This document shows, in pieces, positions 58,988-64,000 of a stretch of DNA of 64,000 nucleotides. The notes below the pieces were generated by a model. That model ran no database searches, was not told the DNA's origin, and saw nothing but the letters and a program-made list of their open reading frames with translations. Positions within the stretch are counted from its first letter, which is position 1, and the number at the start of each line of letters is the position of its first letter. The DNA is from Planctomycetota bacterium. GTDB lineage: Bacteria; Planctomycetota; Brocadiia; Brocadiales; Brocadiaceae. A program made the translations under genes and the position numbers. The stretch covers positions 1 to 64,000 of the forward strand of contig VGXV01000008.1 of assembly GCA_016873165.1 (NCBI GenBank), in the 5' to 3' direction.

Positions 58988-59257
58988 ACTGTCGTGTGGT
59001 ATCGGCGTAATGGTATTTCATACCGTTGTTTATTTCTGGAAATCATAGCGTAAGCATCACAGAAACAAATAATAACACAGTATGATTTGTTTTTAAATAC
59101 TTTTTTTATTGAAACCTGATATGTCCTGGGGCAAAGCAAAATTGACTCATATTTATCTATGTGATATAGTGAATTTTGTCATGAGTCATGGTATTCCGCT
59201 CGTTACGATTAATAGGGATTGTTCTTGCTATTTTTAATTTGAGGAAGGAATGGCATT

Positions 59258-60742
59258 ATGAAGGGGCAAAACTACATTAATGGTGCATTTGCTGATAGCA
59301 GTTCCGGCGAGAGGTTTGAGAGCAGGAATCCGGCGAATTTTGGCGAGGTGATGGGGACATTCCCTCTTTCTTCTGAAAAGGATGTTAACGATGCGGTTCA
59401 GGCGGCAAAGACTGCCTATGACGCATGGAGAAAGATATCGCGGATTAAACGGGGCGAATACCTTGATGAATTTGTGCAGTTGTTAAAAAAGGACAGAGAA
59501 TCCCTTTCTCAGTTAGTGACGAAAGAATGTGGAAAGGGAATTGCGGAAGGCCGTGCGGATGTGACGGAAGGCATTCACATGATTCAATATATGTTTGGCA
59601 CGACGAGGATGCCGCACGGCGATATTATTGATTCTGAAATTGTTGAAAAAGATTCCTTCATGCGCCGCAGACCGAAAGGGGTTGTTGCCGCCATTACGCC
59701 ATGGAATTTTCCCTTTGCCATTCCGCTGTGGTCGATATGTCCTTCAATTGTGGAAGGAAACACGGTGGTGCTGAAACCATCCAGAGAGACGTCATGTGTG
59801 GCGAATAAAATTGCGGAATATGCGCATGCGGCAGGGTTTCCCCCGGGCGTTATCAATGTTATACACGGAGGATGCGGAGATGCCCTGGTAAAACACCCCG
59901 ATACGCAGGTAATATTGTTTACCGGTTCATGTGAGGTTGGCGAAGGGATAAAAAAGATCGTTGCCGGATCCTTTAATAAAATGTGTGCCTGCGAGATGGG
60001 GGGGAAGAATGCCATCATTGTCCTTGAGGATGCCAATATGGATATCGCGGTGAACGCCTCTGTTATCAGCGCTTTTAAAACGTCCGGGCAGAGATGTACC
60101 TCTGCCAGCAGGTTGATTGTGCATGCGAATGTGCTGAAAGAGTTTGAAAAACGATTTGTCGGACTTGCAAAACGGATAAAAATCGGCAATCCCCTTGATG
60201 GGGATGTATTTATGGGCCCGGTAATAAACAAGGCGGCAACAGAAAAGATTATGCGATACAATGATCTGGCAAAGAAAGAAGGTGCGGAGGTGCTGCTTAA
60301 TGGATCGAGACTTACCGGCAACGTATATGATAAAGGATATTTTATGTCTCCTTTTGTATATCGGATGCAAAGTAATTCAAAGAGTTGCGTTCTCCATGAG
60401 GAAGTCTTTGGGCCTCATGTTGCGATCATTCCTGTAAAAAGTATTGATGAGGCGATTAATGTGTATAACGATACGGAATACGGCCTTTCCTGCGCCGTGA
60501 TTACGGAAGATTTCCGAAAGGCCAGAAGAATTCGGGAAGATTGTGAGTATGGCCTTGGGTACGTCAACTTGCCAACAATAGGCGCTGAGGTGCATTTGCC
60601 GTTTGGCGGGATGAAAAAAAGCGGCACAGGACTTCCTTCCGCAAGCACCCTGATAGACGTGGTTACACACCGTACGGCATGGACGGTGAACCATGACGTG
60701 GAAATAAAGATGGCACAGGGACTCAGCGTTGAATTGCCCTGA
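59258..60742 (+). CDS. Aldehyde dehydrogenase, NAD(P)-dependent
   Basis: 494 aa. NFPFAIPLWSI (Asn), VVLKPSRETS, ILFTGSCEVGEGIKK (NAD loop), catalytic CEMGGKN glutamate and TSGQRCTSASRLIV cysteine. Closest in plan to 1-pyrroline-5-carboxylate/aldehyde dehydrogenases of the ALDH7/ALDH superfamily. Substrate not determinable. AGGAAGGAA upstream. Its TGA stop (60740-60742) is in frame with a following VanZ-like open frame. Confidence 0.9.
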   Translation: MKGQNYINGAFADSSSGERFESRNPANFGEVMGTFPLSSEKDVNDAVQAAKTAYDAWRKISRIKRGEYLDEFVQLLKKDRESLSQLVTKECGKGIAEGRADVTEGIHMIQYMFGTTRMPHGDIIDSEIVEKDSFMRRRPKGVVAAITPWNFPFAIPLWSICPSIVEGNTVVLKPSRETSCVANKIAEYAHAAGFPPGVINVIHGGCGDALVKHPDTQVILFTGSCEVGEGIKKIVAGSFNKMCACEMGGKNAIIVLEDANMDIAVNASVISAFKTSGQRCTSASRLIVHANVLKEFEKRFVGLAKRIKIGNPLDGDVFMGPVINKAATEKIMRYNDLAKKEGAEVLLNGSRLTGNVYDKGYFMSPFVYRMQSNSKSCVLHEEVFGPHVAIIPVKSIDEAINVYNDTEYGLSCAVITEDFRKARRIREDCEYGLGYVNLPTIGAEVHLPFGGMKKSGTGLPSASTLIDVVTHRTAWTVNHDVEIKMAQGLSVELP

Positions 60743-60760
60743 TGTGTACAACTACTTTAT

Positions 60761-61351
60761 ATTGAGATCAGTACTATTAAGTATTTACCAAACCTGGCGA
60801 AAAACATATCACGAAAATGGCGATGGATAGTCACGGCAATATACATTTTTGCTATCTATGCATCCCTGCCTTTTACCCCTGAATTTTGGGGGTTTGTTCT
60901 GCAAATTCTTGGAGAAAGGGCAAACTCTCTGGGGATTCTTGTTGTATGTATACTGGGCGCTTGTTTTATCTTCTTTTTGGTGTTTCGGAAAAAAACAAAG
61001 AATATTTTCGTTTATGTAGCATTCTTCTTCATATCCATCGCATGCCTTGCCTTATTGAAATACATGTGCGTAGCCGGAGCGGAGAGATTTCATTTGCTCC
61101 TTTACGGAATTTTAAGCGGTGTTCTGTTTTGGACATTGAGAATCGATGTTAAGAATAAGTTAATATATGTATATATAACCCTTTTGGTATGCCTGGTGGG
61201 CGCTGTTGATGAGTTTATCCAGGCAATATTGCCGATGCGATGTTTTGATGTGCGGGATATTATGATGAACTGGTTCTCCGGAGGGTTGGGGGAACTCTTT
61301 ATTGCATTTGTTTTACAACCCGCTCGTGTCATATCAAAAAAAGAGGAATAG
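60761..61351 (+). CDS. VanZ-like membrane protein without a standard start codon
   Basis: From just after the aldehyde dehydrogenase stop to 61351 one frame stays open for ~203 codons. It encodes four helices: WIVTAIYIFAIYASLPFTPE, SLGILVVCILGACFIFFLVF, and ends with VGAVDEFIQAILPMRCFDVR DI in VanZ style (split here: VGAVDEFIQ, LPMRCFDVRDIMMNWFSG). The first ATG/GTG/TTG is a TTG/GTG pair at ~60974, which would remove two helices. ATT 60761 is a possible start, set here with low certainty. Confidence 0.6.
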   Translation: MEISTIKYLPNLAKNISRKWRWIVTAIYIFAIYASLPFTPEFWGFVLQILGERANSLGILVVCILGACFIFFLVFRKKTKNIFVYVAFFFISIACLALLKYMCVAGAERFHLLLYGILSGVLFWTLRIDVKNKLIYVYITLLVCLVGAVDEFIQAILPMRCFDVRDIMMNWFSGGLGELFIAFVLQPARVISKKEE

Positions 61352-61366
61352 AAACACTTTGGTTGC

Positions 61367-62140
61367 TTAGTGTTTCTTTTTAATAGTAAAAGAATCAAGC
61401 TGTTTTTTGTATTCTTCAGGAGACCTGCGGTCAAGCCATTTTCCCGGACTCTCACCTTTGCCCATTTTGTACATAATAAACAGATAACTGAAGCCCCGGA
61501 GAAAATAATTACCTTCAACAGCGGAACTGTGCCAGTGATTTCTGAGAAGTTTTGCGTTGTGGCGTGTTATTGCAATAATATCCACCGGCAAAAAATAATC
61601 TCCGAGAATACTGAACAAATTGAACCCTATGGGAAGGAATGGTTTCCCCTTTTTTGCCGAATCTGACACCAGAAGCGCCATATAGCGGCTTGGTTTGAGT
61701 ATGCGATGTATTTCCCGGATTACCCGTTCCATAGCGTCATAATATTCGCTGGAAGTCGCTTCTAATTCACCGATACATTTCTCTTTTCCCGAATAAGCAA
61801 GGTGGGTTGAATAGGGAGGGTCAATAAAAACAAAATCGGCGCTTTGCTTTTCCAGGGGGATTTTCCGCGCGTCAGCCAGCTTAATATCCTTGCGTATCGG
61901 GTTCAGGTCGAAACCGAACGCTTTACGGTGTAATTCCTTCGCTACGTCAAGGGTTGTGCCTGCGCCGCACATGGGATCGACAATAACATCACCCGGCTGT
62001 GAATATCGCTGCAAAAGGTTCCAGATGATATAGGAAGGAGTGGCCCCTTTGTAACTTTGGGCATGTTCCTGCTCATGAAGATAATGCTGAGAAGGAAAAT
62101 CCCAGAGTGTCTGAGTCTGTAATCGAAGTGTTTTTTTCAT
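61367..62140 (-). CDS. Site-specific DNA methyltransferase (N4/N6 type)
   Basis: ATG 62138-62140 (MKKTLRLQTQ) gives ~257 aa; the frame extends to 62203. IVDPMCGAGTTLDVAKELH is the SAM motif; ADFVFIDPPYSTHLAY is the DPPY catalytic motif; ADARKIPL precedes it. Order motif I then IV resembles beta-class MTases. No restriction endonuclease is next to it, so it may be an orphan. Confidence 0.82.
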   Translation of the reverse strand: MKKTLRLQTQTLWDFPSQHYLHEQEHAQSYKGATPSYIIWNLLQRYSQPGDVIVDPMCGAGTTLDVAKELHRKAFGFDLNPIRKDIKLADARKIPLEKQSADFVFIDPPYSTHLAYSGKEKCIGELEATSSEYYDAMERVIREIHRILKPSRYMALLVSDSAKKGKPFLPIGFNLFSILGDYFLPVDIIAITRHNAKLLRNHWHSSAVEGNYFLRGFSYLFIMYKMGKGESPGKWLDRRSPEEYKKQLDSFTIKKKH

Positions 62141-62240
62141 ATATGATTGGATAGGATGGTTTTTCTCTATTTCGAACAGCGGCGTATACGTGTATATTAT
62201 CAAGTATGCAGGAATAAAATCTTCCCTGCCACGATTATTT

Positions 62241-62477
62241 TCAAGACAGGGTCAGTTCTGATTTTTCTCCGGTTGCCTCGTTAATAACATAAAGTCTGCC
62301 AGCATCCTCCTTTTTCAATTGTTCGTTGGCGTTAAGCAATTCTATTCCATAAATGGTTCCGTCAGGAGCAAGATCGATGTTAATCTCTTCACCTATCTTT
62401 ATAGTCTCCACTTCAGTTGTTTTTTCGTGTAGCCTTATATACGCAATATTGTATCTGGGATCGTAGGTCAGCCTCAA
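62241..62477 (-). CDS. DUF2283 protein, putative antitoxin
   Basis: LTYDPRYNIAYIRLHEKTTE, KIGEEINIDLAPDGTIYGIE is DUF2283. 78 aa. The start TTG/ATG lies just after a GAGAGGAGGAAG Shine-Dalgarno in the end of the DUF4258-like frame. DUF4258-DUF2283 pairs are common small modules thought to be toxin-antitoxin. Confidence 0.85.
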   Translation of the reverse strand: MRLTYDPRYNIAYIRLHEKTTEVETIKIGEEINIDLAPDGTIYGIELLNANEQLKKEDAGRLYVINEATGEKSELTLS

Positions 62478-62490
62478 TTCTTCCTCCTCT

Positions 62491-62724
62491 CTAAAAATAT
62501 TTGGTTATTACGGTAACAACTACCAAGTCGTTATTATCTTTTACGGCAATTGCTTCAACTTGTTTTGTTGCATACCGTCTTCCTCGCCAAATGCCATCGA
62601 AATGGAAGTTTCTCCTGAAACCCATCCTGCCAAACTTTGCCGGGAAAGTCTCACCACATTCGTCCCTATTATCAATTATAATAATGTTCTTTGTTTGTTT
62701 TACCCCGGAGGTATATTTATTCAG
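62491..62724 (-). CDS. DUF4258-like small protein, start unresolved
   Basis: A minus-strand frame ends TAG 62491-62493 with DGIWRGRRYATKQVEAIAVK then DNNDLVVVTVITKYF, a beta-strand end as in DUF4258-like toxins that precede DUF2283. Upstream peptide includes QTKNIIIIDNRDECGETFPA. No ATG/GTG/TTG occurs in the first ~35 codons; CTG 62724 is a formal candidate, so it may be truncated. It overlaps the stop of the glycosyltransferase gene. Confidence 0.5.
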   Translation of the reverse strand: MNKYTSGVKQTKNIIIIDNRDECGETFPAKFGRMGFRRNFHFDGIWRGRRYATKQVEAIAVKDNNDLVVVTVITKYF

Positions 62725-64000
62725 ATTAACGGAAGTAATATTTCTTTGATTTTTTCCAGGGGGATAGAAAAATTTTCATGAAGCGGATGCCAGTGAGAAC
62801 CAGGCTGACCTGGGCCTGAAATCAATGTTAATTCGCTTCCGGAAACCTGAGCCATCAAACCATTCAAATGCAAATCAAATGTGCTTTTTTCTTTCAGCAA
62901 AATGATAATTTTACTTTCTTCTTTGCAAAAAATCGTATTTGTAAGTGCCGATCCTGCCGGGCCAATAACGATATCGGCGGTATTAAAATAGCCGATGGTT
63001 TCTTCAATGCTTAATTTTTCAGGAGAGAGAATTTCAAATCCATTTTTTACGAGAAAATCACCTATTTCTTTTTCGTTGAGTAATTTTCTTAAAGAGTTAT
63101 TTTGTCGGCTTAAATAAATTCGCATTCCTGTCTTTTTATTTTCCTGCTTAAGTTTTCCATACTTTAAAAGCTTATTTCGGATATAGAGAAATGCCTGGGG
63201 CGTAGTTCGTTCTCCAAATGTTTGTTTTTCTATAGGTGTGTTGGGTAAATAATCATACGGGCAAAAGCCGAATTTCGGAGCAACCAATAATTTATCAAAG
63301 ATAATAGAGCTATTTGGAGGAATAGTACGGATTTCATGCTGATTGTCGGTGAGTAATTCCAGGGCATGGATAAAATCTTTAGGTAATTCATCAATATAAA
63401 TCGGATATTCCTTAAAATGCGGGTGCTGTTCAAACAACTGAATTTTAGGCAAATACTCTTCCATCCAATGTCCATATACGTTGCTTGGTATTCCGGAGAG
63501 CATTATTCCCCGTTCAGCATGAACTGTTTGGAATCCGGCAGAATCGCATAATATTTTTTGCTGATCATTATATTTAATGACAAGGGAATCTGCTCTCAGA
63601 CTCACCCTTGAACTGCGAGGGTCAACCGCAAGGTCATACAGTGCGGCGCGGTTTTCGGCGATAACAAAGTTGCAACGGGAAAAGATCCTTGCGTTGCGGA
63701 TTTCAGCGACATACAATTCGTTTGCCCAAAAATTTTTTTCGTTATAGAGACCGTAAACATCGCAATCAAACGGAATTTTGGGAACAACAATCTCCTCTTG
63801 TTTTTGAATCAATTGATAGTGGTTTGATGATTGTTTACACCATTCTTTCACATTACACAGCGGATATATTTGAATGTCTGAATTGTTCGTTCCTGCTGTT
63901 GCCGTAATGTAATGATTCTTCGCTTCTTCGTATTTTTTTTGGGAAAACAGCGCTTTCCCATATTCAAAATGGGCTTTTTTTGAATCGGGATTGATGTGTA
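62721..64000 (-). CDS. TPR-linked GT61-family glycosyltransferase, 5' end outside window
   Basis: A GTG at 63849 is not the start: the frame stays open to 64000 and reads AHFEYGKALFSQKKYEEAKN, a TPR. The C-terminal ~370 residues are glycosyltransferase 61-like (MLSGIPSNVYGHWMEEYLPK, VIGPAGSALTNTIFCKEESK, GSHWHPLHENFSIPLEKIKE). GT61 enzymes add xylose or related sugars. TPR plus GT61 is a frequent planctomycete arrangement. Confidence 0.82.
   Translation of the reverse strand, partial: HINPDSKKAHFEYGKALFSQKKYEEAKNHYITATAGTNNSDIQIYPLCNVKEWCKQSSNHYQLIQKQEEIVVPKIPFDCDVYGLYNEKNFWANELYVAEIRNARIFSRCNFVIAENRAALYDLAVDPRSSRVSLRADSLVIKYNDQQKILCDSAGFQTVHAERGIMLSGIPSNVYGHWMEEYLPKIQLFEQHPHFKEYPIYIDELPKDFIHALELLTDNQHEIRTIPPNSSIIFDKLLVAPKFGFCPYDYLPNTPIEKQTFGERTTPQAFLYIRNKLLKYGKLKQENKKTGMRIYLSRQNNSLRKLLNEKEIGDFLVKNGFEILSPEKLSIEETIGYFNTADIVIGPAGSALTNTIFCKEESKIIILLKEKSTFDLHLNGLMAQVSGSELTLISGPGQPGSHWHPLHENFSIPLEKIKEILLPLI

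Noticed and set aside
1-64000. CRISPR array
   Set aside because: No regularly spaced direct repeats found; the palindromes differ from each other and are irregularly placed.

Overview
The window looks like chromosomal DNA of an anammox planctomycete (Brocadiales, Kuenenia/Brocadia-like). This is inference from gene content: exported small c-type cytochromes (24.5-26.5 kb), a tandem cytochrome P460 lipoprotein (51.7-52.7 kb), a hemerythrin/iron-sulfur pair, RpoN, moderately AT-rich DNA and many dispersed palindromes. No 16S rRNA or hydrazine gene is present to prove it.

Left arm (about 0.3-8.5 kb): the most unusual part. It reads as a decayed chromosomal integron. A tyrosine recombinase with the IntI C-terminal signature (7953-8532, + strand) has lost its catalytic middle and is frameshifted. 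Divergent from it, on the minus strand, runs a cassette array with at least five attC-like sites (about 654-711, 1234-1298, 1919-1991, 2673-2742, 5359-5439), a truncated sixth, and an attI-like core at 7879-7885. Cassettes carry a B12-type radical SAM enzyme plus a glycine-rich-domain-like protein, a zincin metallopeptidase resembling phage-exclusion proteases, two HicBA modules, a BrnT module, and short unknown ORFs, two of them under 75 residues and easily missed. A RAYT (REP-associated transposase) remnant interrupts the array, and palindromes abut its left end next to a truncated DUF4258 gene.

8.5-16.3 kb: pyrC, a YacP-like NYN nuclease and a VanZ-like protein overlap as an operon. A membrane-protein set (DUF6754-like plus three further genes) follows, split by a 159-bp inverted-repeat element and a PIN toxin-antitoxin pair, and closed by a DUF5615 protein. 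16.3-19.7 kb (minus): def-fmt-DUF116-rsmB translation-modification operon. 19.9-26.5 kb: hemerythrin operon, an orphan 834-aa/179-aa pair, and three exported cytochromes c. 26.8-33.4 kb: proS-DUF4416-ndk operon, a nuclease fragment cut by a repeat, mazEF, rubrerythrin-like protein, aspA, gntK.

33.4-46.6 kb: TPR membrane glycosyltransferase, XerC/D, UbiB-like kinase, phasin-like protein, DUF2284, radC; then tRNA-Arg(ACG) beside tadA (whose known substrate it is), two tRNA-Ser genes, SRP RNA, and dnaX-ybaB-recR-rpoN. 46.6-64 kb: D-aminoacylase, DUF4160/DUF2442 pair, CBS protein, tandem P460, DUF2779 nuclease, msrA, cysC, larE-nadA, aldehyde dehydrogenase followed in frame by a VanZ-like ORF without a standard start, a DNA methyltransferase, a DUF4258-like/DUF2283 pair, and a TPR-GT61 glycosyltransferase that runs off the right edge.
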